Assembly: GCA_036023115.1 (NCBI GenBank)
Contig: JAYKKT010000048.1
Location: 6,144,001-6,208,000 of the forward strand
Origin: Brasenia schreberi
Lineage: Eukaryota > Streptophyta > Magnoliopsida > Nymphaeales > Cabombaceae
Direction: 5' to 3'
DNA length: 64,000 nucleotides
Shown one piece after another: positions 46,801 to 54,479 of this stretch (position 1 is the first letter of the stretch; the number at the start of each line of letters is the position of its first letter). The notes under the pieces are model-generated. The model searched no databases. It saw nothing but the letters and a program-made list of their open reading frames with translations, and was not told the origin of the DNA. Made by a program: the position numbers and the translations under genes.

Positions 46801-49800
46801 AAAAATGAAATACATTTACATTTTACATATTGTAAATTTGTATCAGGATTATTAACTAAATAATCTTCATCTTCTACTTGATAAAGATTCAAAGTTTTTC
46901 ATCACCTTCTGCTTTAAAACGAAAATCTTCATCTCCTTTCGTGATGTTGCACATCAAATTAATTCATGCAATGTCTTCTTCGGTTAGGAGTGCATTTTCT
47001 TCGTTATCTTTCATAATCCACTCATCTAATATATCAAAATTAACAAACTGCTATATTTGTACATGTAATTGTCATATTTGCTAATTTTCATATGTGAGCA
47101 AAACAATGAGCTCAATTTCTTTGATTATTGAGTCTATGACACCTCAGTGATGTGATATTATTACTTGATGATATCCCTTTTTCTCTTACTAGAGACTAGC
47201 TTTTTAACTTGAGCTTCATTTCTCACTTCACAGACTGAGTTAAGCCTCGTACACGTTGATTATGTTCAACTCAATGGAAGTCATGTAAGGTGAACCCTAA
47301 AATAGTGAAGTTGTGAAATGCCCACTCAATGAACCGAGACAACCAAATGTTTTTAATTGTTTGCAATCTCATAAAATTAGAAATGGCTAGCAGAAATATA
47401 CCTAAAAGTTGGCAATAGAAAGGGAAATGATTTTGTCATAATTTTTATTTGTTCATAAATTATTCTTATTCAACAACAACAACAACTAAGCCTTTTCCCA
47501 TACTAGACGGGGTCGGCTACATGGATTCTTTGTTTCCACAGATCCCTATTGTGTGCCATGTTGGCAGTTAACTCCCAATAAGCTAGATCATTCTTTATTG
47601 TTTCTTTCCAACAATTTTGTGGTCGTCCTCTACCTCTTTTAATACTTTCCAAATTTAGTTTTTCTAACCTTCTTACCAGTTCTTCTTTTGATCTTCTTTC
47701 TATATGTCCAAACCATCCTAAACGATGTTCTCTCATTTTATCTTCTATTGGTGCCACTCCTAATTTGTTTCTAATAACCTCATTATGTATACGGTCTTTT
47801 CTTGTATGACCACTCATCCATCTCAATATCTTCATTTCTGTCACAGACATCTTTTGTACATGTTGATGATTAATTGCCCAACACTCAGAACCATAAAACA
47901 TGGCAGGCCTAATTACTGCTCTATAATATTTACCTTTTAATTTTAATGGTATTTTCTTATCACAAAGAATACCTGATGCTCCTCTCCATTTTAACCAACC
48001 AGCATTAATTCTATGTGTAACATCTCCATCAATTCTTCCATCACTCTGAAAAGTTGACCCTAGGTATTTAAAACTTTCCTTTTGGGGAATGCAATGTGTG
48101 CCAATTTTAATTTATATGTCCTCTGAAGTAACCAAATGATCAAACTTACATTCCATATATTCTGTCTTTTCTCTTATAAGGTTAATATATGTTAATGGGA
48201 TACCTCTTTTTTTCAAAGTTCTCCAAAGAATCTCCCTCGGTACCCTATCATAAGCTTTTTCTAGATCAATAAATATCATGTAAAGGTCTTTCTTTTTTGC
48301 ACTAAAATGTTCCATAAGACGTCTCAAAAGGTGAATCGCTTCAATAGTAGATCTGCCTGGCATGAATCCAAATTGGTTCTCTGTTGTACTTGATACTTGT
48401 CTTAACCTACGTTTGATAATTCTTTCCCATAATTTCATAGTATGACTCATTAACTTGATACCTCGATAATTCACACAATTTTGAATGTCTCTCTTGTTCT
48501 TATATATGGGTATAAGTGTACATGCTCTCCATTCCTCGGGCATCTTTTGGTTTTTCCATATTTCATTAAATAGTCTTGTGAGCCAAGTGATTCCTATTTC
48601 TCTTAGTATTTTCCAAACTTTTATAAGAAGGCTGAGTTTATGTTCCATTCATAGATGCTACTTAAAATGATCAGCCAGGAGGGCTGAGTTGATGTTATAG
48701 CCAGATATGCTACTTGATATGATCAGCCAGGAGGGTTGAGTTGATGTTGTAGCCAGAGATGCTGCTTGAGATGATCAGCCAGGATGGCTGAGTTCATGTT
48801 GCAGCCAGAGATGCTGCTTGAGATGATCAGCCAGGATGGCTGAGTTCATGTTGCAGCCAGAGATGCTGCTTGAGATGATTAGCCAGGAAGGCTAAGTTTA
48901 TGTTGTAGCTAGAGATGCTGCTTGAGATGATGAACCAGGATGGCTGAGTTTATATTACAGTCAGAGATGCTGCTTGATATGACCAGCCAGGAAGGCTGAG
49001 TTGAAGATGTTGCAGCAGAAGAAGCTGTTGAAGATTAAACCAGTGATGAAGACAGATGAAGAATGTTGCAGACAGATGAAGATTTTTGGCAAGTTTGGAG
49101 TTCGAAGTATCTCACTCCCAACTTGAGAGGGGGGTGTTGAAGAATATGAGTTTCGAGTCAGTTTTAGTACATATAATGTCTTAGGATAGTAAAATTGATG
49201 TTTACAGTATTATTGTAATTGTCCGAAGTCGTAAGGGTATTTTGGTAATTTTCTGTACTAGGGGTATTTTGGTCATTTTACGTTTTACAGCTCCTTATAT
49301 AAGGGTTGATAGGCTGTATTAGGGTTAAAAAGGTTTCTGAGAATAAGAAAGAGAGAGAAAGAGGAGCGCGGCCTCCATTGGAGGTCCGCCCCCCCTCCTC
49401 CGATCTCCATTGTTACTCTTCTTCTTTTATCAATATATTCTATTCTTTATTATCCGCTGCGTTTCTCAGTAATTCCAACACTGATAGTAGGTGTTGGACA
49501 CTCAGTTTCAAAGGCAACATATATCTGTGGACATAGAAGTTAGAAACCTAAGGATGCAGACAAATTTTGACGTAGTAAACGTAATTCCAATGACCTATGT
49601 CCTCATATAGGGATGAACTACTTTTGGATTTTTGTATGTTAGCAAAATCAAATTTGATCTTCTGGAGTAACTCAATTAAGCATGACCTTTTATTTGGTTG
49701 AGAGAGTTGCATTCCTATACAAAGATAAATCTAAATGTGATGGGCTCATAAATGTTCTATTTATTTGTATTCAATAGCACCTGCCCCTTAACTGAACTCA

Positions 49801-51234
49801 GTTCTTGTGGGATAATGAGCTGATTGTATGAACACTATCTAAGTCTAAATAGTACTATCTGAATCTAAATCTGTTTGAATTGTTTTACACATTGAAGCCA
49901 ACCTCCAGATTCATGAATTGCAGAATAATTGAGGTTTACTGCAAAGAAGACTTAGCATAAGTCGTTCTTTCTGGTACATCATTCATTTATTGCCAGTGAA
50001 CTGTCCCTTGTAAAAATGGTATGTCCGTCATGGTGGTTCAGTTTGAGTGAAGGGCACTGCTGTGGATATCCTTTCTTGTAGATCATGCACTTTTAACAAT
50101 GTAGAAACAACTTTATCTCTAGGATTCTAACAATGATGAGAAACAAAGCTTCTTGTATGTGTTTACAGATAATCCAAAAAGAGGGGGGGAAATTTGGTTT
50201 CCTTTCTGGAACTTATGAAGCGACCCAATTTTTTGTGTGCATGTAGATACTCTTTTATGCACTACGGTGAAGTTCCTGTTAGAGGTATGTCTTCGTTTTG
50301 ACCGTTTGCACTAAAAATTGTAAGCCTTGCTTCTAAGCCTGTCTCCTGAAATTCCTTGTGTGAACACATGAACGGATGAATCAATTAAACAGTGTGATGT
50401 TTATCCATTCATGGATTTGAAACTGCTAACCAGTGCACTTTTCAGACTTTGCCAATTTGATGTTAGAGTTTCTATAGATCTTGATGCATGCTAATGGTCA
50501 GTCAGATTATTTTCTTTTGATGCTGCTCTCTAACGCACAATATATGATACTTGATATGTTGCAGAGGCCAATAGCAACCATGTCCAAAATTTCTAACTAC
50601 TATCTTGTGTCACAGAGTTAATGTGTCTGTTGGTATTTTGGAGGATAAAATAATGCTTACTGGTTTACATACCGTTGCTGACATCTATTGCAATTGCTGT
50701 CATCAGCTCTTGGGCTGGAAATATGTAAAGTCTCTTACCATTGTATGTTGATAGTTGAGACTGCTTCTTTACTTGGTGCATGTGTGTCAACTTATTTACT
50801 TTTTCAGGAGAAAGCACATTCAAAAGGACAAATTTACAAGGAAGGGAAATTTATTCTTGAGCGGTGAGTGTTATACAGTTCGAGAGAGGGTCTTGGATTT
50901 ATGCATTTAAGAGAAAACCAGTCGCATGGCAGGCCAGGGGAAAATGTTTTACATACACTACACCAAGTGACAGGAAAGAGCTGTTTGCTTTAAGCCTGTT
51001 TTAAGGGAAAATATGGGACACACCTTTCAGGAACTTTTTCTCATAGCTTTTTGGGAAAATGGCCCATCAGCATGCAAATTTTTCCGTGAAATGTGGTGAA
51101 ACGAATGCACATTAAGAACTTTTGTGAGGTCATTTGAAAGCTTACTGACATGTTTTATTTCCTTTTTCTGTTTCAGTTGCAAAATTATGCATGCGGACGG
51201 ATCAGACTCTCTAGAGCCCTCAGAAGAAGCATAG
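25770..51234 (+). CDS. Yippee-like zinc-binding protein, 5 exons over 25.5 kb
   Basis: Exons 25770-25865, 28939-28982, 50616-50724, 50808-50863 and 51177-51234 join in frame (96+44+109+56+58 = 363 nt) to give 120 aa. The protein starts [19 protein letters not shown]. Cys16/Cys19 (CEIC) and Cys72/Cys75 (CNCC) give CX2C-X52-CX2C, the invariant Yippee metal-binding spacing. Gly39, '[14 protein letters not shown]' (40-53), '[14 protein letters not shown]' (62-75), GWKY (80-83) and '[10 protein letters not shown]' (93-102) are further family signatures. The tail after residue 102 is short and acidic. Yippee proteins are small conserved eukaryotic zinc-binding proteins with a beta-tent fold; plant members are mostly uncharacterised. 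The start is fixed by the conserved MGR and the lack of an upstream in-frame ATG. Introns are 3,073, 21,633, 83 and 313 bp; intron 2 carries most of the transposons of the window. No frame break is seen, so the gene may be functional if intron 2 is spliced. Confidence 0.93.
26588..27000. repeat. Imperfect ~205-bp tandem duplication
   Basis: Two units share the order gtgacatgacatcaatt / cgtgacatcaattgg, aaagccttg, ttaatgttttaaaggaga-like, aggaatgaag, gagattc, 'atctatgttataa', 'cctggat', 'aaatccaggcac'. Unit 1 is about 26588-26785 and unit 2 about 26793-27000. Clearly diverged. Within intron 1. Confidence 0.85.
27840..28190 (+). pseudogene. Possible retrotransposon gag-like relic
   Basis: A 117-codon open frame rich in Lys, Arg, Asn and Gln ends in a patch (28130-28180) that in a neighbouring frame reads CGPQRA, vaguely like the zinc-knuckle CDGPHRAxxCP of Ty3/gypsy gag. 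Weak; it may be chance. It is intronic in the Yippee gene. Confidence 0.3.
28939..28982 (+). CDS. Yippee gene exon 2 (44-nt micro-exon)
   Basis: Acceptor 'cttttgatag|gatttt', donor 'ttctgt|gtaaga'. Encodes '[15 protein letters not shown]' with the last codon split (GT|A). Too short for open-frame detection; recognised because QAYLFDSV continues directly into VNVSVG of exon 3. Confidence 0.93.
28983..33337. other. Intronic stretch without a recognised element
   Basis: Open frames at 29185-29577, 31790-32419 and 33088-33300 have no recognisable motif. No RNA gene or repeat structure noted. Confidence 0.6.
33338..35320 (+). mobile_element. RTE-type LINE copy A, 5' two-thirds
   Basis: Begins near the element 5' end (ctttggggcgtcc... 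then gagcctgaatgcaatgataa, also found in copy 1 at 17397-17416). Encodes the endonuclease: a decayed start at 33590-33760, then 33851-34156 with '[20 protein letters not shown]' and '[19 protein letters not shown]', retaining the GDLNGH catalytic block. Next come the lysine-rich linker at 34301-34696 and RT entry at 34863-35320 ('[20 protein letters not shown]', '[19 protein letters not shown]'). Interrupted at 35320 by an LTR retrotransposon. RT continues at 39265. Several stops and frameshifts. Confidence 0.92.
35316..35320. repeat. 5-bp TSD of the LTR element (left)
   Basis: 'aacat', repeated at 39265-39269. The uninterrupted LINE copies read 'gaccttcacatgatatttat' here. Confidence 0.92.
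35321..35654 (+). repeat. 5' LTR
   Basis: 334 bp, 'tgttgaagaatatgag' to 'ccacgtttccaaca'. Contains 'ccttatataaggg' (about 35463-35475), a plausible TATA-type promoter. It differs from the 3' LTR by a few substitutions and a short indel after 'attttgg'. Confidence 0.95.
35655..35666 (+). promoter_or_regulatory. Primer-binding site (tRNA-iMet type)
   Basis: 'tgatatcagagt' directly after the 5' LTR. It differs slightly from the plant initiator-Met PBS tggtatcagagc. Confidence 0.85.
36020..36190 (+). pseudogene. PPR-like gene fragment (three FDEM iterations)
   Basis: Three near-tandem ~45-nt iterations, in shifted frames, read [24 protein letters not shown] and '[19 protein letters not shown]' then SDYSRNSL. 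This is the LFDEMP-RNVVSW-TSLISxYSRN pattern of plant PLS-class pentatricopeptide-repeat proteins. The stop replaces the usual Trp. Not expressed as an intact domain. Confidence 0.72.
37608..37685 (+). pseudogene. PPR-like gene fragment
   Basis: Reads '[20 protein letters not shown]' then LKR, a close match to the plant PPR motif LVDMYAKCG-xxDDARKVFDEMP. A single motif, flanked by unrelated sequence. Confidence 0.8.
38157..38276. repeat. 60-bp tandem duplication
   Basis: Units 38157-38216 and 38217-38276 differ by one base (tgattatc versus taattatc). They lie just before the third PPR-like patch. Confidence 0.95.
38377..38475 (+). pseudogene. PPR-like gene fragment
   Basis: Within an open frame starting 38260 the translation is '[20 protein letters not shown]' then [13 protein letters not shown]. 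These are two PPR motif ends ([13 protein letters not shown], [11 protein letters not shown]) joined with an internal deletion of the intervening repeat. Confidence 0.78.
38669..38824. repeat. 52-bp minisatellite, 3 units
   Basis: Units start at 38669, 38721 and 38773 (gaccagct, gattaggc, gatcagcc), each with 'ggctgagtt' and 'cagagatgct'. The same repeat has about 7 units in the partial copy at 48669-49032. Confidence 0.92.
38917..38924 (+). promoter_or_regulatory. Polypurine tract
   Basis: 'gagggggg' immediately 5' of the 3' LTR, in the copia-typical context 'caacttgagggggg'. Confidence 0.85.
38925..39264 (+). repeat. 3' LTR
   Basis: 340 bp, partner of 35321-35654; ends 'ccacgttttcaaca'. 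Followed by the TSD aacat at 39265-39269. Confidence 0.95.
39265..39874 (+). mobile_element. RTE-type LINE copy A, RT continued
   Basis: Resumes exactly after the LTR element: '[19 protein letters not shown]' at 39270-39326 and on to '[20 protein letters not shown]'. The catalytic FADD is FAYD and a base is missing near 39460, so it is inactive. Interrupted at about 39874 by copy B; a final ~75 bp of copy A reappears at 41797-41872. Confidence 0.9.
39875..41796 (+). mobile_element. RTE-type LINE copy B (nested in copy A)
   Basis: 5'-truncated copy starting in the pre-RT linker (caaagaggg... 39912) and complete to its 3' (TTG)n tail (41768-41796). The RT frame 40337-41116 (259 codons) is open through '[19 protein letters not shown]', '[19 protein letters not shown]', '[18 protein letters not shown]' with an intact FADD motif. 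It then meets a stop at 41116 and a ~23-bp deletion near 41219. The C-terminal part is open at 41353-41751. One of the least decayed copies, but not coding-competent. Confidence 0.92.
41797..41872 (+). mobile_element. LINE copy A, residual 3' piece
   Basis: 'caattagacctaccatgttt' continues the copy A sequence interrupted at 39874, with about 30 bp of element missing at the junction. It runs into the oppositely oriented copy C at ~41872. Confidence 0.75.
41873..43024 (-). mobile_element. RTE-type LINE copy C (split by copy D)
   Basis: Minus-strand RT fragment in two pieces. 43024-42776 begins near [18 protein letters not shown] and has '[19 protein letters not shown]' (catalytic FADD lost). 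42335-41873 has '[20 protein letters not shown]' and '[20 protein letters not shown]'. Copy D (plus strand) separates them. Both ends are truncated and there is no tail. Confidence 0.85.
42336..42775 (+). mobile_element. RTE-type LINE copy D (nested in copy C)
   Basis: Strongly 5'-truncated copy beginning at 'ccatgttttatggttatgag' and complete to its (TTG)n tail at 42757-42775. Open frame 42345-42623 (starts [18 protein letters not shown]). The 22-bp stretch just upstream (ttctgttatag... at ~42319) duplicates a stretch of copy C at ~42006, suggesting a template jump or filler during insertion. Confidence 0.88.
43030..43409 (-). repeat. 3' LTR of the copia relic
   Basis: On the minus strand it begins 'tgttaaaatgtaggttgg' directly after a purine tract (aagaggggg). 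The lower boundary is set by the LINE copy C junction and is approximate. Confidence 0.65.
43030..46131 (-). mobile_element. Ty1/copia retrotransposon relic
   Basis: Minus-strand copia element with a 3' LTR (about 43409-43030, starting tgttaaaatgtagg after a cccctctt/purine tract) and decayed pol in the order GAG-pre-integrase (46120-45815, '[20 protein letters not shown]'), integrase end (45439-44831, '[20 protein letters not shown]'), RT (44821-44504 '[20 protein letters not shown]', 44441-44238 '[17 protein letters not shown]' with the YVDD box intact) and RNase H (43770-43465 '[20 protein letters not shown]', '[20 protein letters not shown]'). Frameshifts separate these blocks. The gag end and 5' LTR are missing, cut off by the Mutator-like copy at 46132. 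Confidence 0.92.
46132..46550. mobile_element. Second copy of the RRM-carrying Mutator-like element (truncated)
   Basis: Reverse-oriented relative of 17869-18556. It starts 'ctatgtcac', the counterpart of the right end of that copy, and shares the words gtgagacatcaattaacata, 'caagtacataactttatatt' and 'gacccgaacttcaaaatcga' with it in inverted order. It ends at about 46550 inside the captured RRM fragment, so only one terminus remains and no TSD is visible. Confidence 0.85.
46429..46550 (+). pseudogene. Captured RRM fragment, second copy
   Basis: Reads [18 protein letters not shown], '[20 protein letters not shown]', VTS with no stop; truncated before RNP1. The FIDGISWE word is closer to the canonical RNP2 region (FIGGISWE) than the copy at 18200-18012, so it keeps some ancestral residues. 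Confidence 0.8.
46551..47461. other. Unclassified repeat-like sequence, no gene
   Basis: Starts with words such as 'gcgtatcgtatcacgtatcg' and 'atgggtgtatcgtatag' that resemble terminal regions of another non-autonomous DNA element. The rest is AT-rich without a recognisable feature. Open frames at 46459-46815 and 46878-47084 have no motif. Confidence 0.45.
47462..48626 (-). mobile_element. RTE-type LINE copy E with internal deletion
   Basis: Complete 3' end with (CAA)n at 47473-47487 and 5'-truncated at 48626. Open blocks: 48648-48112 ('[19 protein letters not shown]', '[19 protein letters not shown]') and 47901-47503 (C-terminal). At ~48176 the sequence jumps from NLIRE to KTEYMECKF, removing about 90 codons including the FADD catalytic motif. 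The upper end abuts the 52-bp repeat array of an LTR element. No TSD found. Confidence 0.9.
48669..49032. repeat. 52-bp minisatellite, about 7 units
   Basis: Units begin at 48669, 48721, 48773, 48825, 48877, 48929 and 48981 with gatcagcc-like words and a constant 52-bp period, plus part of an eighth at the left. 52 is not a multiple of 3, so it is not a protein repeat. Confidence 0.95.
49135..49480 (+). repeat. LTR of the truncated second copy
   Basis: Same ends as 38925-39264, with 'ccttatataagggttgatag' retained and a divergent 3' third (tttctcagtaattccaaca). Confidence 0.9.
49481..50615. other. Distal intron 2 sequence without a recognised element
   Basis: AT-rich intronic DNA leading to the exon 3 acceptor. 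No repeat or gene noted. Confidence 0.65.
50616..50724 (+). CDS. Yippee gene exon 3
   Basis: Acceptor 'gtgtcacag|agttaat', donor 'aatat|gtaaag'. Completes the split Val codon and encodes '[20 protein letters not shown]' then [16 protein letters not shown], with the second zinc-binding pair. Confidence 0.95.
50808..50863 (+). CDS. Yippee gene exon 4
   Basis: Acceptor 'ctttttcag|gag', donor 'gagcg|gtgagt'. Encodes '[18 protein letters not shown]' with the next codon (CGT, Arg) split. Confidence 0.95.
51177..51234 (+). CDS. Yippee gene exon 5 (terminal coding)
   Basis: Acceptor 'ctgtttcag|ttgc'. Encodes [18 protein letters not shown], then TAG at 51232-51234. The acidic tail length is variable in the family. 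Confidence 0.92.
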
Positions 51235-52440
51235 CTCATTCCAAATGCTAAGACTATGATCAAAGCGGCAATGTAAATTCACTGTAAAGTGTAAATCATT
51301 GTCTGAAACTGAATTTACATGATCAACAACAAAGTGATTACAGAGAACCAAAACCAAAATTCTAGATTGAATTCTCTCATAGATTTGTCAGCTTGTTCTT
51401 CAAAATACCTTCTTACAATATTTATCTCTTGTTGTATCTGTCTCTGCCGAGCTCAGTCTTATAGGATTCGTCGAAGTGCACAGGAAGAAACATTCAGATA
51501 AATCTCAATGCCTAATTTTAGTTCCAGCATTTGGGCTCCATGGTTGACCTTGATTCCCCAAGTTCTGTTGCGCCATAATCATCAATTCCCACTGTTTTTT
51601 CTTATACCATAATAATGATATGTTCAACGAGTAATGTCATCATAAAAATTGGTATTCTTTTGTCAAAGTATTCTGCAGAGTTGTGCTGTTGAATTAGCAG
51701 ATTTCGGTTTATGGTGTTTGTGGATTGAGAATCATCCGTCCTTGTTAATTTCTTTGTGCTGACAGTTGGCAAGTTCCTTTTCCTTTTCCTTTTGTTCTTT
51801 TAACTTGCGGTTCCTTTGCTGCTTGGAGCCCTGTACATGGAGGACCTGCTCCAAAGGGTGATGTCTTGTTAAGATTTAGTGACGATTCTTTTTTCAACGG
51901 TTTTCATATTACCAGCAAGGATTTTAAAATAAGTTGATCAGGTTATGATCTGTTCCGCATTGTTAAAGTCGGTATGAGTTGAATGATAGAAATTTTGATT
52001 TTTTGAGAATTGGTTAAAACTACTTTTATTTTGAATTATTTTATTAATTGCTAGGTTTCTGAAAATTTCTGAAATAGGCACCATATACCTCTATATGCAT
52101 GTTTAAATGCTGTTTTAAAACTTCCAACTGGTTGTTCATTATCACTGTTCAGCACGCCGGTATGGTTTTTTGTCAACCTCTTACCTACTGAAAGTCGGTA
52201 TTGGTATTCATGATGGAGTACTAAATTTGATTATGCACTGTATCTGTTATTGGGGTTGGCTTGTAAAGCGCTGCATGTGAACATTCCGTCATAACTTGGA
52301 AAGGACATTTAGAATTGAAACCATTGTGGTGCACTGTTACCTTATTGAATGCAGTTATTCATTTGCACACCGATGTTTTGTTGAACATGACATTCAGCCA
52401 TACCTTTTGACAACGTTCAAATTATTTTTTTGGTAAAATG
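51235..52440. other. Yippee 3' UTR and downstream sequence
   Basis: No clear polyadenylation site could be fixed. No further gene recognised. Confidence 0.55.
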
Positions 52441-52543
52441 GGAGGCCAAAGCCGGTATGCACGTCCTGAGAGTCGAATTTGGGGTCTACAACACGAAAGT
52501 TGGGACCCTTGCCAGGTGGGCTAACACCCTGAGTGTGACAACG
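52441..52543. repeat. Short SINE- or MITE-like insert
   Basis: G/C-rich segment 'gggaggccaaagccgg' ... 'gggacccttgccaggtgggc' in AT-rich surroundings. 'gagagtcgaatttgggg' is reminiscent of a tRNA-type B box. The sequence tgacaacgttcaa occurs on both sides (about 52407 and 52537), consistent with a target-site duplication of the insert. Confidence 0.55.
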
Positions 52544-52984
52544 TTCAATTTTATGACTGAAAATTGAACTTCGTTAAATGTCTTGGGAAATACTCGACGG
52601 CGTCTGGCTGAATGTTTTGCGGAATGAGAGCATTTGGCACTCTCTTGACAATATCCGACTGTTGAATGTTGTTAAAATGTGTTTTTTTGCTATCGTTGAC
52701 AGTCCGGCTTTTTCGAGGGTGGCAAATTGGGTCGAGGGTTCGGGTTCAACTCAAGAATAAGTTGACCCAGACCCCACCTGATTTACTGTTTGTGTCCATT
52801 TTGAAGACCTGGGACGATCCATGTTTGGTGCCGGTCCACCCAGCTACAACCCATATATAAGAATGTACATTATATATAATACTGTATATATATATAATGT
52901 AAAATACACATGTTTATAAATGTAAACGTTTACAGTATGCATTAGTATACATGTCAACCTGGATAGGGCTCGACTTTTTGTCAG

Positions 52985-54250
52985 GTCATTTTTGAAAGAC
53001 CGTGCCTGACATTACAAGAGGGAGCTTACAAATCCAAGGAGTGGACCAAAACTCGCTGCTATTGCTCTTCGTTGTAGTCCATTGAGAGCCTTGCTCCACA
53101 ATCTTAAAATGAATCTGAAAAGATTTTCGACCCTGGGAGCCTTTATTGATCTTCCACAGGTACCACATCGAATTCATACGAGAGTATTTGGTTCACATGA
53201 GACTGCACCACAGCTCTGGGCTCTCCTTAGCTAATTGCTAGATATTTTCTGCCCAAAGCGTCTTGTTGGTGCCTTCCAATTACCGCAGTCCTAGGCCCCC
53301 TTTGTTCCTTGGCTTACACATTGTAGCGCATCCGAGAAGGTGAATGTGATGCCGCTCCTTGCCACCACCCCACAAGAAATTACGAATTATTCCATCCCCA
53401 GGATCAGGCTCCTTGGCATCAACAAGATAAAAGCCGTCATCAAATGAATCAAGGACAACTCCGAGTTTATAAGAACAATGCACCTTGCCGTTGATGCTAC
53501 TTTTATTTTGATTTGGGGTTGACACAATAAACTATTTAGTTTACCAACAAAAATTGGCACACTCAGGGACTCAATTGATCTCTCTGACTTTAGACCGTGA
53601 CATGCATTTCCTTAAAGCATGTAGAACATCCAAAAATCGTTTGATGCTTTGTCTTTTATCATATAAGAAGAACAAAGCATTATTCGCGTAAAACTCATGG
53701 TCATTTACTCGGCTGATCTTTATGTTCTCTTTCTCCAATTTTAATCACTGGGATAGCCTTTACTCGATAATGAAGGAAAGGTAGGATAAAGTGGGTCTCC
53801 GTAACGGATCCCATGAAACATTTCATGCTTGGCACCTATTACATGTATCACCATAGCAAAACTTAATGGAATTATCAACAAAAGCAAAGTACCTCAAGGA
53901 TTCTCTAAGAACCCAACAGACTAGATTATACACTTTTACAAGAGAGATGCCTTTCGACTAAAACTCATACCATCCACCAACTAATGTGCCATCAAGATCT
54001 CTTCATGGATGTCTCTACCCCACAGGGGAACACTTGGATTGGGAGAAATTAGGCATTTCAAATTGGGTCTTATTTGGTTAACCATAATCCTAAGTAGAAA
54101 GTTGCTCAAACTTTTCAGTCAAAAGTCAACCAATCTAGTCGCCCCCTCCTTTTGAGAATAAACAATACGCTGACATTATTAACTTGCTTGAGGAAGTTAC
54201 GGGTGAGAAAGTTCTTTACATCGCTGCACACATCTCTCCCAACTATGTGC
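52985..54250 (-). mobile_element. Plant L1-type LINE reverse-transcriptase relic
   Basis: Minus-strand reading shows L1 blocks in the right order: 'GRDIHEEILMAH' and LVGGM near 54015-53960 (the PGRxIxDNIxxAHE block), 'LRYFAFVDNSIKFCYGD' near 53895-53845, a SWDPLRRPTLSYL-like remnant of GDPLSPYL near 53810, then 53525-53280 with 'IIRNFLWGGGKERHHIHLLG' and 'CKPRNKGGLGLR', the conserved C-terminal FLWGG and GGLG motifs. Stops and frameshifts throughout. A different lineage from the RTE copies. Confidence 0.82.
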
Positions 54251-54479
54251 TAATATGTATGCCAAAAGCTTCCCAAGAACCACTCAAAAGCTCAATGGAT
54301 TAATTATGTAATTGCCTCCATTTAAGCGTTCAAAGATTTTGTTATATTGACCATTGAAGTGCTCACTGGATCGTCGCAAACTCATGAAGGATGACTCGAG
54401 AAGCTGAAACAAGAACTTCTGGAACGATCCTTGTAAGTGAAGCTCTTTTGAAAGATAAACAACGTAATTTCTTTTAAAG

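Larger units (their letters stand above)
48627..49480 (+). mobile_element. 5'-truncated second copy of the PPR-carrying LTR element family
   Basis: Retains the end of the interior (52-bp minisatellite, the 'gttgaagattaaaccagtga' word, purine tract 'gagaggggg') and one LTR, 49135-49480 (346 bp, TGTTGAAG...CCAACA). No 5' LTR is seen; the left part is replaced by LINE copy E. The LTR is more diverged from the pair at 35321-39264 than those are from one another, so this is a separate insertion. Confidence 0.88.
28983..50615 (+). other. Yippee gene intron 2 (21.6 kb, transposon-packed)
   Basis: Donor gtaaga at 28983, acceptor 'cttgtgtcacag' ending at 50615. Contains RTE LINEs A-E, an intact-structure LTR element (35321-39264), a partial second copy (48627-49480), a copia relic (43030-46131) and a Mutator-like copy (46132-46550). 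Confidence 0.9.

Noticed and set aside
47473..47487. Short CAA repeats (also at 15243 and 58160) as independent microsatellites
   Set aside because: They are the 3' tails of RTE LINE insertions, directly attached to the conserved 3' end of the element.
48669..49032. CRISPR-like array (regular 52-bp repeats)
   Set aside because: The units are contiguous diverged repeats with no unique spacers, inside a plant LTR element.
52441..52543. tRNA gene
   Set aside because: Only a B-box-like word is visible. No cloverleaf or A box could be built.
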